A DNA stretch of 64,000 nucleotides from Pseudomonas agarici. Lineage in GTDB: Bacteria > Pseudomonadota > Gammaproteobacteria > Pseudomonadales > Pseudomonadaceae. The stretch's first letter is position 1. Each line of letters opens with the position of its first letter. The notes under the pieces were generated by a model, which saw only the letters and a program-made list of their open reading frames with translations, was not told the origin of the DNA and made no database searches. Below are positions 1 to 8,900 of this stretch, in pieces. Both the position numbers and the translations under genes were made by a program. The stretch lies in NCBI RefSeq assembly GCF_900109755.1, contig NZ_FOAR01000010.1, positions 1-64,000 on the forward strand. The letters are read 5' to 3'.

Positions 1-1
1 G

Positions 2-1501
2 GCGACAGCCAAGCCTGGAATGCCAATCCGGGAGCCCATCCTGGAAGAGGAGGAAGAAGAAGAGGAGCTGGAGCAAAGCGGTATCGTGCTCCATCTGGGC
101 TTGTTCTTCGACGGCACCGGCAACAATCAGGGCAACAGCGCGATCGGTGAAGGTTGCCGGGCCAGTGACCTGGGTATGGATAGGGAGACGGCGGTCATGA
201 TTCGCCAACTCTGTACCACCTATGGCTTCGATGCATCTGGAGTGCCTCCCGACAATAGCTATGGCAATGCCACCAGCAATGTCGCACTTCTGCATGACCT
301 TTATCCGGATCAGGCCGACGTGCAATTACCAAACAGGGTGGAGCAAGCTCATATCAAGGTCTACGTCGAAGGCATCGGCACAAGCAGCGGCCAGAGTGAT
401 TCTCTCTACACCCAGAGCAGCGGCCAAGGGGATACCGGCGTGGTGGCCAGGGTCGAACAGGCACCTGCCTTAGTCCTACAGCAGTTACGGCGGTTTCGAG
501 AAAACAACCCCAGCCTCAAGATTCGCCGCCTTGAAGTCGACCTGTTTGGCTTCAGTCGCGGCGCGGCGGCAGCTCGGCACTGCGCCAATGACCTGCTCAA
601 AGGGGCAGACAGCCTGCTGGCTCGGGCCATGCCGGTCGGTACACCGGGGTTTGCTGAAACCTTCGCCTGGCGTGCCGGCAGCGACGTCATCCTCAATTTT
701 ATCGGCCTGTTCGATACCGTGACCGGCATCGTCGCCCCGCTGAGCAACGATTTCAGTCCGCACAACGCCCTTAATCCTGGCGTGAATCTACGCCTGGCTC
801 CAGGCAGCGCTCGTCAGGTGGTGCAACTGGTGGCCAACGACGAGCATCGTCACAACTTCTCGCTCACCCGTACCGACACTGATTTGTTTGTACCGGGCTG
901 CCATTCCGACGTTGGCGGCGGTTACCTGCCGCTGGCCACGGAAAACCTGTTGCTGAGCAAACCCGACAGCAGCTTCAGTCCGCCCCAGGAACCCAACGAA
1001 CATAGCGAGGCTTATCGCCGTACCCAACAGCGCCTCGAACGTAGCCAAGACCACTGGCAGCATTACATCCCGCACGAGGGGTTGAGTATTGTCACCTGGG
1101 ACACGGGGACCGAACACCAGCGCCGCGATACCCCAGCACAAAAGCGTGTTTATGCGGCCATCGCGGGTGAGCGTCAGGTGCGCGGCGAACTCTCCTTGGT
1201 GTACCTGCGGATCATGCGTGCGCTGGGCGTGCGCGCTGGGGTGGCGTTTGATCCCGTTCCAGATACACCAGCCCTTGCCTTGCCTACCGAACTCCAGCCC
1301 ATCGCCGCCAAGTTGCAAGCCTATGCCTTACATGAGCCCTTCACTCTCCTGAACGCCGAGGACCTCGCGTTGTTGCGCCGCCATTACATTCATCTCTCGG
1401 CCCATTGGAATGCCGCCAAAGGATGGAACAACAGCGATCTGGAGGGGGTGTTCATCAACCGTCCCGCCGAGGGTTATCAACGGGCGAAGTACCACCCATG
1501 A
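2..1501 (+). CDS. DUF2235 (Tle1-like) T6SS phospholipase effector, 5'-partial
   Basis: Probable type VI secretion lipase toxin of the DUF2235 alpha/beta-hydrolase (Tle1-like) family, which attacks membrane phospholipids of rival cells. The frame is open to the left window edge, so the start may lie outside; the first internal ATG is at 20 and has no clear ribosome site. Counting from that Met, an acidic run of Glu (about 9-17) precedes the family motif FFDGTGNN (29-36). The nucleophile elbow GFSRG puts Ser at 179. LFDTVTG carries Asp232 and GCHSDVGGGY carries His295 and Asp297. This set of motifs is typical of the family. The stop overlaps the ATG of the downstream lipoprotein gene (ATGA), so effector and probable immunity protein are translationally coupled. 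No VgrG or PAAR gene is visible inside the window. Family call is firm; substrate and secretion route are inferred. Confidence 0.85.
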   Translation, partial: ATAKPGMPIREPILEEEEEEEELEQSGIVLHLGLFFDGTGNNQGNSAIGEGCRASDLGMDRETAVMIRQLCTTYGFDASGVPPDNSYGNATSNVALLHDLYPDQADVQLPNRVEQAHIKVYVEGIGTSSGQSDSLYTQSSGQGDTGVVARVEQAPALVLQQLRRFRENNPSLKIRRLEVDLFGFSRGAAAARHCANDLLKGADSLLARAMPVGTPGFAETFAWRAGSDVILNFIGLFDTVTGIVAPLSNDFSPHNALNPGVNLRLAPGSARQVVQLVANDEHRHNFSLTRTDTDLFVPGCHSDVGGGYLPLATENLLLSKPDSSFSPPQEPNEHSEAYRRTQQRLERSQDHWQHYIPHEGLSIVTWDTGTEHQRRDTPAQKRVYAAIAGERQVRGELSLVYLRIMRALGVRAGVAFDPVPDTPALALPTELQPIAAKLQAYALHEPFTLLNAEDLALLRRHYIHLSAHWNAAKGWNNSDLEGVFINRPAEGYQRAKYHP

Positions 1502-2151
1502 GTCCGCTTAAAGGCTTGCTGCTGTGCGGCGTGATGGTGTGGTTGAGCGGCTGCGCCCATGGTACCGGGCGCTTGCCGTATGACGCGTGGTACCTGGGGT
1601 TGTTCGTCCCCGATTATATGGAGGTGTGGATCGAAACTGCCGATGCGGTGGATATTCAAGACCGAGCCTACCGTCGCGCCATGAGCGGTGTGGCCTCAAT
1701 CAACAGATCGAAAAACCTCAAGGACGATCCGCGTGGCTGGCCGAAGTTCCCAGGGGCCGGAAAGGGCAAGCTGGTCCTGGGGGCTGATTTACCGCGGCTG
1801 ATTTATGTGCGCTGGCAATCGCTGGTGGAGCCGCAGACCTATGAGGCCTATATCGTTATTCCCGAGACCACCCGGCAAGCCATGCTTGTCGGTGAGAAAG
1901 CGTACTGCGCCGCCGATGGAAAATGGATCACGGATTATCGGAACATGCTGACGGTTGGCCTGGCTCCAGGCGGCATTGCCAGGGTCTGGCTTGGGGGAGC
2001 GTGCCTGAAACCCATCGACGTGGCACGGGTGCAGGGCTGGGTGGTGAAAGTGGGGCCTTATGACGGTACGTCAGGCGGCAGGCATCGACCACTATCCGCA
2101 ATCGCCAAGGAATACATCGAGAAATATGGAGTTCCCTATGGTTCGTGGTAA
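1498..2151 (+). CDS. Probable Tle1 immunity lipoprotein (DUF2931-like), copy 1
   Basis: A 217-residue lipoprotein. The start is the ATG at 1498, overlapping the effector stop (ATGA); a longer in-frame start at 1405 would lie inside the effector gene and would bury the signal peptide. The N-terminus MSPLKGLLLCGVMVWLSGC is a lipoprotein signal with lipobox LSGC, so the mature protein should be lipid-anchored facing the periplasm. I place it with DUF2931-type lipoproteins, which commonly follow DUF2235 effectors in Pseudomonas and are thought to neutralise them in the periplasm. The C-terminus is KEYIEKYGVPYGSW. It is the first of three tandem copies. It is nearly identical to copy 2 over most of its length but differs from it in the first 180 nt or so. 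Immunity function is inferred from position and topology. Confidence 0.8.
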   Translation: MSPLKGLLLCGVMVWLSGCAHGTGRLPYDAWYLGLFVPDYMEVWIETADAVDIQDRAYRRAMSGVASINRSKNLKDDPRGWPKFPGAGKGKLVLGADLPRLIYVRWQSLVEPQTYEAYIVIPETTRQAMLVGEKAYCAADGKWITDYRNMLTVGLAPGGIARVWLGGACLKPIDVARVQGWVVKVGPYDGTSGGRHRPLSAIAKEYIEKYGVPYGSW

Positions 2152-2214
2152 TACCAAAGTCACCTGGGCCATGAAGATCCAGCACCGGCTTCGCGATGCC
2201 CAGGCGCAAAAAGA

Positions 2215-2292
2215 TGGAGCAACAGTGATCTGGAGGTGGTGTTCATCAACCGTCCCGCCGGGGCTAATCAACGGGCGAAGTACCACCCATGA
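2215..2292 (+). pseudogene. Effector C-terminal relic, first copy
   Basis: In the spacer between lipoprotein copies 1 and 2, a frame of 25 codons plus TGA reads WSNSDLEVVFINRP and then ends QRAKYHP. The intact effector ends WNNSDLEGVFINRP followed by QRAKYHP. The relic therefore encodes the last 25 residues of a DUF2235 effector with several substitutions, and it keeps the ATGA overlap with the next lipoprotein start. Weaker similarity extends some 15-20 nt further left. There is no start codon or catalytic region, so it is a duplication scar. Because it differs from the resident effector tail, it probably derives from a diverged allele. Confidence 0.85.
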
Positions 2293-2942
2293 ACCCACCT
2301 AAAGGCTTGCTGCTGTGTGGCGTGCTGCTGTGGTTGAGCGGCTGCGTCCATGGTACCGGGCGCTTGCCGTATGACGCGTGGTACCTGGGGTTGTTTGTCC
2401 CCGATTATATGGAGGTGTGGATCGAAACTGCCGATGCGGTGGACATCCAGGACAGGGCCTACCGTCGCGCCATGAGCGGTGTGGCCTCAATCAACAGATC
2501 GAAAAACCTCAAGGACGATCCGCGTGGTTGGCCGAAGTTCCCAGGGGCCGGAAAGGGCAAGCTGGTCCTGGGGGCTGATTTACCGCGGCTGATTTATGTG
2601 CGCTGGCAATCGCTGGTGGAGCCGCAGACCTATGAGGCCTATATCGTTATTCCCGAGACCACCCGGCAAGCCATGCTTGTCGGTGAGAAAGCGTACTGCG
2701 CCGCCGATGGAAAATGGATCACGGATTATCGGAACATGCTGACGGTTGGCCTGGCTCCAGGCGGCATTGCCAGGGTCTGGCTTGGGGGAGCGTGCCTGAA
2801 ACCCATCGACGTGGCACGGGTGCAGGGCTGGGTGGTGAAAGTGGGGCCTTATGACGGTACGTCAGGCGGCAGGCATCGACCACTATCCGCAATCGCCAAG
2901 GAATACATCGAGAAATATGGAGTTCCCTATGGTTCGTGGTAA
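2289..2942 (+). CDS. Probable Tle1 immunity lipoprotein, copy 2
   Basis: A 217-residue paralogue of copy 1 with start MNPPKGLLLCGVLLWLSGC and the same lipobox. From about residue 60 onward it matches copy 1 in protein sequence; the N-terminal signal region matches copy 3 instead. Its start overlaps the stop of the effector relic (ATGA), copying the coupling seen at the real effector. The gene is intact and probably functional, either as extra dosage of immunity or as an orphan immunity gene against a related toxin. Which of these applies cannot be read from the sequence. Confidence 0.8.
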   Translation: MNPPKGLLLCGVLLWLSGCVHGTGRLPYDAWYLGLFVPDYMEVWIETADAVDIQDRAYRRAMSGVASINRSKNLKDDPRGWPKFPGAGKGKLVLGADLPRLIYVRWQSLVEPQTYEAYIVIPETTRQAMLVGEKAYCAADGKWITDYRNMLTVGLAPGGIARVWLGGACLKPIDVARVQGWVVKVGPYDGTSGGRHRPLSAIAKEYIEKYGVPYGSW

Positions 2943-3005
2943 TACCAAAGTCACCTGGGCCATGAAGATCCAGCACCGGCTTCGCGATGCCCAGGCGCAA
3001 AAAGA

Positions 3006-3083
3006 TGGAGCAACAGTGATCTGGAGGTGGTGTTCATCAACCGTCCCGCCGGGGCTAATCAACGGGCGAAGTACCACCCATGA
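3006..3083 (+). pseudogene. Effector C-terminal relic, second copy
   Basis: Same 25-codon effector tail as at 2215-2292, displaced by 791 bp and apparently identical in sequence. It ends in a TGA that overlaps the ATG of lipoprotein copy 3. The whole spacer 2943-3079 repeats 2152-2288. This shows that the duplicated unit was effector tail plus immunity gene. Confidence 0.85.
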
Positions 3084-3736
3084 ACCCACCTAAAGGCTTG
3101 CTGCTGTGTGGCGTGCTGCTGTGGTTGAGCGGCTGCGTCCATGGTACCGGGCGCTTGCCGTATGACGCGTGGTACCTGGGGTTGTTTGTCCCCGATTATA
3201 TGGAGGTGTGGATCGAAACTGCCGATGCGGTGGACATCCAGGACAGGGCCTACCGTCGCGCCATGAGCGGTGTGGCCTCAATCAACAGATCGAAAAACCT
3301 CAAGGACGATCCGCGTGGTTGGCCGAAGTTCCCAGGGGCCGGAAAGGGCAAGCTGGTCCTGGGGGCTGATTTACCACGGCTGATTTACGTGCGCTGGCAA
3401 TCGCTGGTGGAACCGCAAACCTACGAGGCCTATATCGTTATTCCCGAGGCAACCCGGCAAGCCATGCTTGTCGGTGAGAAAACGTACTGCGCCGCCGATG
3501 GCAAATGGATAACAGACTATCGCGACATGCTGACGGTCGGCCTGGCCCCTGGAGGCATCGCCAGGGTCTGGCTTAGAGGCGCATGCCTGAAACCCATCGA
3601 CGTGGCACGGGTGCAGGGCTGGGTGGTGAAAGTGGGGCCTTCGGGCGGTAAAAATGATGGCCGGTACGCATTGCCCCTGAAGCCAGCCGCCAAGGAATAT
3701 ATCGAGAAATATGGAGTCCCTTATGGTTCGTGGTGA
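3080..3736 (+). CDS. Probable Tle1 immunity lipoprotein, copy 3 (diverged C-terminus)
   Basis: A 218-residue member of the array. The signal peptide and first 100 residues or so match copy 2. Further on, silent and replacement changes accumulate, for example Thr to Ala in IPEATRQAM, Lys-Thr in GEKTYC, and Arg in VWLRGAC. Near the C-terminus the stretch after VVKVGP is replaced by SGGKNDGRYALPLKPAAKEY. The ending EKYGVPYGSW is kept. Because its 3' half differs, this may be the oldest copy or one recombined with another allele. It may recognise a different effector variant. Confidence 0.8.
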   Translation: MNPPKGLLLCGVLLWLSGCVHGTGRLPYDAWYLGLFVPDYMEVWIETADAVDIQDRAYRRAMSGVASINRSKNLKDDPRGWPKFPGAGKGKLVLGADLPRLIYVRWQSLVEPQTYEAYIVIPEATRQAMLVGEKTYCAADGKWITDYRDMLTVGLAPGGIARVWLRGACLKPIDVARVQGWVVKVGPSGGKNDGRYALPLKPAAKEYIEKYGVPYGSW

Positions 3737-3949
3737 TACCAACACACTCGCCCCGCTTCTTGACGTCACCCACCAACGGCAACGCCCATGCATGAACATT
3801 CAATACACACGACATTTTCATGCCCGCCCCTTACGGCACTCTAAAATGAAAGAGATGGATTTCCGATGTTGGAGACAGGCCGTCATCTCGCCCTTGGCAA
3901 TACCGTTCGCGTTGCATCCTTGGCGACAAGTGCTCACACAACTCAAAAC
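3737..3949. other. Intergenic, no gene supported
   Basis: About 210 bp between the last lipoprotein gene and the convergent methyltransferase gene. A short frame across 3711-3953 lacks a ribosome site and resembles nothing I know. No clear terminator hairpin was found. This is the junction between the effector/immunity module and the biosynthetic operon. Confidence 0.5.
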
Positions 3950-4699
3950 CTAGCCCTTTCGCAACATTGCTAACTCAGGATTTAATTGAGTAACCAATTG
4001 TTCTCCTCGCCTTGCGGTAAATTTTTCAATTTTTTCAAATCTCGAAAAATCACAGCTATCGCCACACTCCTTCGGTACTCTTATGTCAACCACCAGCTCG
4101 GTACCACTGCAAAAATCATTAGCAATAGTGGCCATCATCTCCAGAAAAACCTTCTCTTGAATATAGTAACTCAAACCAAGAATAGAAAAAAAAGCTGGAA
4201 CATCCTTTGAAAATCCAGAGCTCACTAATGACGCCTGAAAATCTTGACGTTCGAAATCTACCGGGACACAGTGCAGATTGGCGGGCATATCCGACAACAG
4301 CTTCATCACCAGCTTTTTCTTGTATTGTTGAGTCGTCGGGGCATCTAACTCCCAAACCCGTAGTGCCTCCATGGAGCCGACCCTTCTCAGGGCAAATGAA
4401 TCAAGCCCCGCACCTAAAATAATATAATCCTGGATATTTTTTTCGAGCGATCGCTCAAGTGCATCTTCGGCAAAACGCGCTCGACACAGCACACTGGCCT
4501 GGGCCGGGCGCAAGTCAGCCAACAGCGTATCAAACACGCAAGCGGCGAAAAATCTGTTACCGCAAACAAAACGCCAAAACCCACTGGTAAGCTTGATCGC
4601 CCATGGATCATTGAAAATGATCGGACTATCGTAGAGTCTATGTTTCGCACGAACTGCCGCAACGATACTCGCCGTCTTGCTGATACGTTTGTCTTTCAT
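3950..4699 (-). CDS. Leucine carboxyl methyltransferase-family (polyketide O-methyltransferase-like) protein
   Basis: A 249-residue class I SAM methyltransferase of the LCM family, which includes O-methyltransferases of polyketide pathways. N-terminal TASIVAAVRAKH and FNDPWA (about 29-34) are family-typical. ILGAGLDSFALR (94-105) is the SAM-binding motif I, and WELDAP (116-121) supplies the acidic residue that usually contacts the SAM ribose. The start overlaps the stop of the upstream reductase gene by four bases (ATGA), so it is the last gene of the PKS operon. A likely job is methylation of a carboxylate or hydroxyl on the PKS product. Members are usually somewhat longer, and the C-terminus after VVDIRVPKE is short and atypical, so the gene may be truncated at the island edge. 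Base composition is clearly AT-richer than in housekeeping genes nearby. Confidence 0.75.
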   Translation of the reverse strand: MKDKRISKTASIVAAVRAKHRLYDSPIIFNDPWAIKLTSGFWRFVCGNRFFAACVFDTLLADLRPAQASVLCRARFAEDALERSLEKNIQDYIILGAGLDSFALRRVGSMEALRVWELDAPTTQQYKKKLVMKLLSDMPANLHCVPVDFERQDFQASLVSSGFSKDVPAFFSILGLSYYIQEKVFLEMMATIANDFCSGTELVVDIRVPKECGDSCDFSRFEKIEKFTARRGEQLVTQLNPELAMLRKG

Positions 4700-5847
4700 A
4701 CAGAATTAACACTGTAGACCGGAAAATAAGAGGACAAACTGCCATTTGCATACGCCGACACCAGTTCCGGGATGCTGTCAAAATCGTATTCAACCGTCAC
4801 CGTCGGCATCCAGTTATTGGCTTCGGCGAACACCATAGCCTCACGAACCTCCGAATAACAGGCAGAATGCGTGTGGACATGAATATGTCGCCGAATACAC
4901 TCGCTAGCCCGTAAAAATGTAGTTTTCATTCCCAGCTTCCAACCGGCAGTGGTGATCACGCCTTGGCGGGCCAACCCGCGCAGAGAGGCCCGTTGAACGG
5001 GGCTTCCTATGTAGTCTACAAATATCGAAACGCCTGCATGTCGGGTCCGCTCTTGGACGATTTCAATAAATTTCTTTTCTGCCGCGTTATACGCCATTTT
5101 ATAATCGGCATCGGTATAATATTTGTTTTCATCGTAGTTGAGATCCGCTAGCAGGCGTCGATCAACTATTTCGAGACCAAGAGCTTGCGCTTCATGTTGG
5201 CGAGCCTTATTGCCCGCCACCAGGGTGGGCTCGCATCCAAAGTGACGGGCCAGGTCAAGCTCGGCAACCGTTGTTCCGCCACCCCATCCCCACACCAGTG
5301 GAACCGGAAGAGCCGCTTCATTCATTTGCAATCTCAAACACCCGTAGGCAACTCTCCAATTCGACCATGCAGTGAGGTAGCGAATTGAAAAGGCGGCCCA
5401 TTGCTGCAAAGTAAAACGAGAGTCATCGGGAATGGGGAATAAATTGTTCGCCGCAACCTTCGTGCGCTTGGCTAACAAGCCTATCGTATTGGGTGCATCG
5501 TAAGCATGGGCCAGTTCAACATAACCATATCGATCACACTTAGTCGCCCCAAAAAACAAACAGTTATCACCCTCTGAAAGGCCAGTAACGTCACGACCAC
5601 ATTTAAGTACACGAACCACTCCAGAATTACCCAGCACCACCTCCGGCTCTCCTCGCGCCACACAAATATCGATCGGTGAGCGTTCGATGGCATGCGTCAT
5701 ATTGCCTTCCCAGGAACCGAACAATGGTTCAACCAATACTTCCGAATCTTTGATTTCGCCAAACTCAATGGCTTTTCTGATTAAAGAGTCAGTTGCACCG
5801 CCCATAGAATCGCCAGAACGCAAAACCCAAGCATCCGCAGTATACAT
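4696..5847 (-). CDS. MDR-superfamily dehydrogenase/enoyl reductase-like protein
   Basis: A 383-residue medium-chain dehydrogenase/reductase. The N-terminal half has a GroES-like fold signature (FGSWEGNMTHA at 43-53, VVLGNSGVVRVL at 70-81, DRYGYVE at 105-111) that recalls crotonyl-CoA reductase-type and related proteins. The Rossmann segment is VWGWGGGTTVAELDLA (185-200), an unusual glycine pattern, followed by FGCEPTLVAGN. It lies 58 bp after the megasynthase, with AAGGGTG as ribosome site. The PKS has DH and KR domains but no ER, so this protein is a good candidate for a trans-acting enoyl reductase. It could also be an alcohol dehydrogenase tailoring the product. Family assignment is good; role is inference from context. 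Confidence 0.7.
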   Translation of the reverse strand: MYTADAWVLRSGDSMGGATDSLIRKAIEFGEIKDSEVLVEPLFGSWEGNMTHAIERSPIDICVARGEPEVVLGNSGVVRVLKCGRDVTGLSEGDNCLFFGATKCDRYGYVELAHAYDAPNTIGLLAKRTKVAANNLFPIPDDSRFTLQQWAAFSIRYLTAWSNWRVAYGCLRLQMNEAALPVPLVWGWGGGTTVAELDLARHFGCEPTLVAGNKARQHEAQALGLEIVDRRLLADLNYDENKYYTDADYKMAYNAAEKKFIEIVQERTRHAGVSIFVDYIGSPVQRASLRGLARQGVITTAGWKLGMKTTFLRASECIRRHIHVHTHSACYSEVREAMVFAEANNWMPTVTVEYDFDSIPELVSAYANGSLSSYFPVYSVNSV

Positions 5848-5905
5848 AAGTCACCCTTAATTTAGATTAAGATCATTTAAACCCCACAATCCTCATCTAA
5901 CTGAT

Positions 5906-8900
5906 TTAAGTTAACGAGGCAATCCATTCCTCTACAGCCGTTGCGGTTTCCTTCTCTTGCAGCATGGAGTTGTGATCTCCCGAAACTGTCACTGTTGCAG
6001 TTGAGCGATCCCAATCCGAACGCCATTCGTGCTCTTTAAGCCCGCTCATACGCTCAGACACTTGCACATGTAAGACAGGGGCGGACAGCTTTGGCGGTTG
6101 CCAGTGTTGATTGAGCTCGCTGCCATCTTTGTCAAGCGGGAAGAACATCCGGCTATACCAGGCCATCGCTGTCAGCGCCGTGTCCGGAATACTCCCTAAT
6201 AAAGAGGTGGTCTCAATAGCCTGCGCGCTCAGTTCGGCTATTATCGACGCAGTGACTTGCTCCATCTTGTGCGAATCCAATAGCACTACCCCTACCGGCC
6301 CACGTCCGATGCGCTCCAGATACTCGGCTACCCTATACGCAACCCACCCTCCCGAAGAATGTCCCAGGAGGACAAAGGGTGCATTCCCGGCACTGGCGAG
6401 GACGAGTCGCGCTCGCGAGGCCACTAAATCATCGAGATTTTCTGGTAATGGCTGACCGCTGCGATAACCCGAATGTGGTACGACCAACAGGTCACGTCTG
6501 CCTCTGAACTCGGCAGCAAAACGCGCAAATACAATGGGCCCGGATGGCAGCAGGAAGGACGGGAAACACAACAAACAGATTGCCTGCGGACCACTGCTCA
6601 GTCGAACGGGCGACGCTTCAGCTTGCGCTACCGCCTTTGACTGCTCCGTACTGACGCGAGCTTGCATCGCTGTTTCTATGGCTTTCAGACTCTCTTCATA
6701 GGCCCCTGTCACCCGCGCCTGGCGAAGCAGTCCAATCAAGCGTCCATCCTGCTCCTCCGGTGAGGAGACGGCTGGCACCGATGAGCCCGTGGAGAGTTCG
6801 GCCTCAAGACGCTTTAGCAGAGTCACCACCAAGGCTTCAGGAGTGGGGTGATCGAGCACAACTTTGACTTGCAGTGACAGGCCCGTTGCCGCCGCCAGAT
6901 TGTTTCGCAGTTCAACGGCCATAAGAGAATCAAGCCCTAGTTCCTGTAGCGAACGAGTGGGCTCGATCTCTGTCGCGGCAAGGCCAAGAACCGTGCTGGC
7001 TTTGCTGCGCACAAGCTCCAGCAGAGCTTGCCGGCGATCGGTACTCGGTAGCGCCGACAGCTGTTGAGCAAACGAAGCACTCGCAGTGACGCCACTGGCG
7101 GTCGGCCGCTCGCGGCGGCGGCGTAACAGCCCACGGAACAAAAGAGCGGGACCATCAGCGCGAGCAGCGAGTCTGTTCATATCAAAACGCGCTGCGACCA
7201 GCGTAGCCTCTGGCCTCGCCAGCGCCGCATCGAACAAAGCCAGGCCTTGAGCCGACGAGAGCCCAAGCACACCTTGCTGCTCCATTCGCGTGATATCGGC
7301 AGCGCTGAGTTTTGCCACGCCAGATACCTGCTCCCAATATCCCCAGGCTATCGAGGTGGCGACAAGCCCTTGAGCTCGGCGTTGCTGCGCCAGGGCATCG
7401 AGAAAGCTGTTGGCGGCAGCGTAATTGGCTTGACCGGGACTACCGACAAGGGCGGAAATCGAAGAAAAGAGCACGAAGGCCGAAAGGTGCAGGTGCAGGT
7501 GCAGCGTGAGCTGATGCAAGTGCCAGGCGGCATCGAGCTTGGGTAAGAAGACTCGATCAAGACGCTCGGGGCTCATGGCATCGAGCACGCCATCATCAAG
7601 AATACCGGCCGCATGCACGATCGCGGTCAGTGGATGGGCCGCCGGAACGCGGTTCAAAAGGTCTTGCAGCGCGGCGCGCTCGGCGACGTCGCAGGCCATA
7701 ATGGTGACCTCGGCACCTGAGGCCTGCAACTCCGCAAGCAAGTGGGTCGCGCCGGTCGCGCCAAGCCCTTGGCGTGAGACCAACAGCAGGTGCTTGACCC
7801 TCCATCGACTGACCAGATGACGGGCTATCAACGCACCCAACGTGCCCGTTGCACCCGATATCAGAACGGTGCCCTCTGGATCGAATGCCGGAGCGTCGGA
7901 GCGAGTGACCAGCGCCCGGCCAGCAAGGGAGCCTGCGGTCACAGGGTGCGATCCCACGGGCGCCTTCGGGGTCGCTAACAGATCCTGCGCACCAACCCTG
8001 GCCAATTGAGGGAGCAGACACTGCCCGTTGCGCAAGGCGAATTGCCGATGCCCCATGGCTACGCCCTTGGACAGCACGCGGTATGAAGCTTCGCTATCGT
8101 CGGTATCGACGAGGAAAATCGGCAGATCGGGGTTCTCGCTTTGCGTGGTACGGGCAAGTCCCCAGAGCGGTGCGCAAGCGAGCTCAAGGAGAGCGTCATC
8201 ACTCGAAGTGGCAACTGCGTGAGACGTCAGCAGAACCAGTCGCGTGGAAGCAAGGCGAGAGTCTTTGAGCCAACTTTGCAGAAACGACAGCTCCAGAGCG
8301 GCTGCCCCATGGGCGGCAGCCACCAGATCCTTTGACGCGGGTACTGGTAACGCCAGAATGACAATATCAGGAGCCGCCGCACCGTCATCAAGCGACCGCT
8401 GCAAGGCCGGAAGATCGGGGTAACTTTCACCCTCAAGCCCGTCTGTCTGTCCCTCTTGCTTGTCGCCACAAACACCGAGAAATGCGCAATGCACAAAGGT
8501 GGCGGCGACCTTGGACCAAGGTGAAGGGGTCCAGCGAAGCTCAAGCAGCGTGTCTTGAGTGTTGAGTTGCCTGGTGGAGACGGGGCGCAGCGTCAACGCC
8601 TGAATCGAGGCCAACGCGTTGCCATCAGCGTCGGCGATATCCAGTTGGATATCGCCTGACTCTTTTTGCCGCTCCAAACGCACTCGTAACAAGCTAGCGC
8701 CCACCCGGAGCAAGGAAACACCCATCCAGGAAAAAGGCATCGCGAGGGGCGCCTGGCCAGCGTCGTCAACCATCAATGCATGCAGCGCCGCATCGAGCAA
8801 TGCAGGATGAATGGCAAAGTTCGCGGCCTCCTCTACGAGAGTGTCAGGGAGCCGGACTTCACAGAAAATCGCCTCATCCAACTGCCAGATCGCGCGCAAG

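Larger units (their letters stand above)
1498..3736 (+). repeat. Tandem array of three immunity-gene copies, 791-bp period
   Basis: Starts of the three lipoprotein genes are at 1498, 2289 and 3080, exactly 791 bp apart. Copies 1 and 2, together with the 137-bp spacers that follow them, are almost identical from about 1680 (2471) onward. Copies 2 and 3 are identical over their first 290 nt or so and diverge after about 3375. Copy 3 is not followed by a third spacer. The pattern fits unequal duplication followed by gene conversion. Confidence 0.95.

Noticed and set aside
1405..1497. Upstream start for the first lipoprotein gene
   Set aside because: It would place 31 hydrophilic residues before the lipoprotein signal; the ATG at 1498 overlaps the effector stop as in the two paralogous copies.
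2060..3093. Repeated 80- and 93-codon frames in and between the lipoprotein copies
   Set aside because: They are other-frame readings of the 791-bp repeat. Only the 25-codon effector relic in the correct frame has homology.
3711..3953. 80-codon plus-strand frame after the third lipoprotein gene
   Set aside because: Starts inside the lipoprotein gene in another frame, has no ribosome site and no recognisable protein features.
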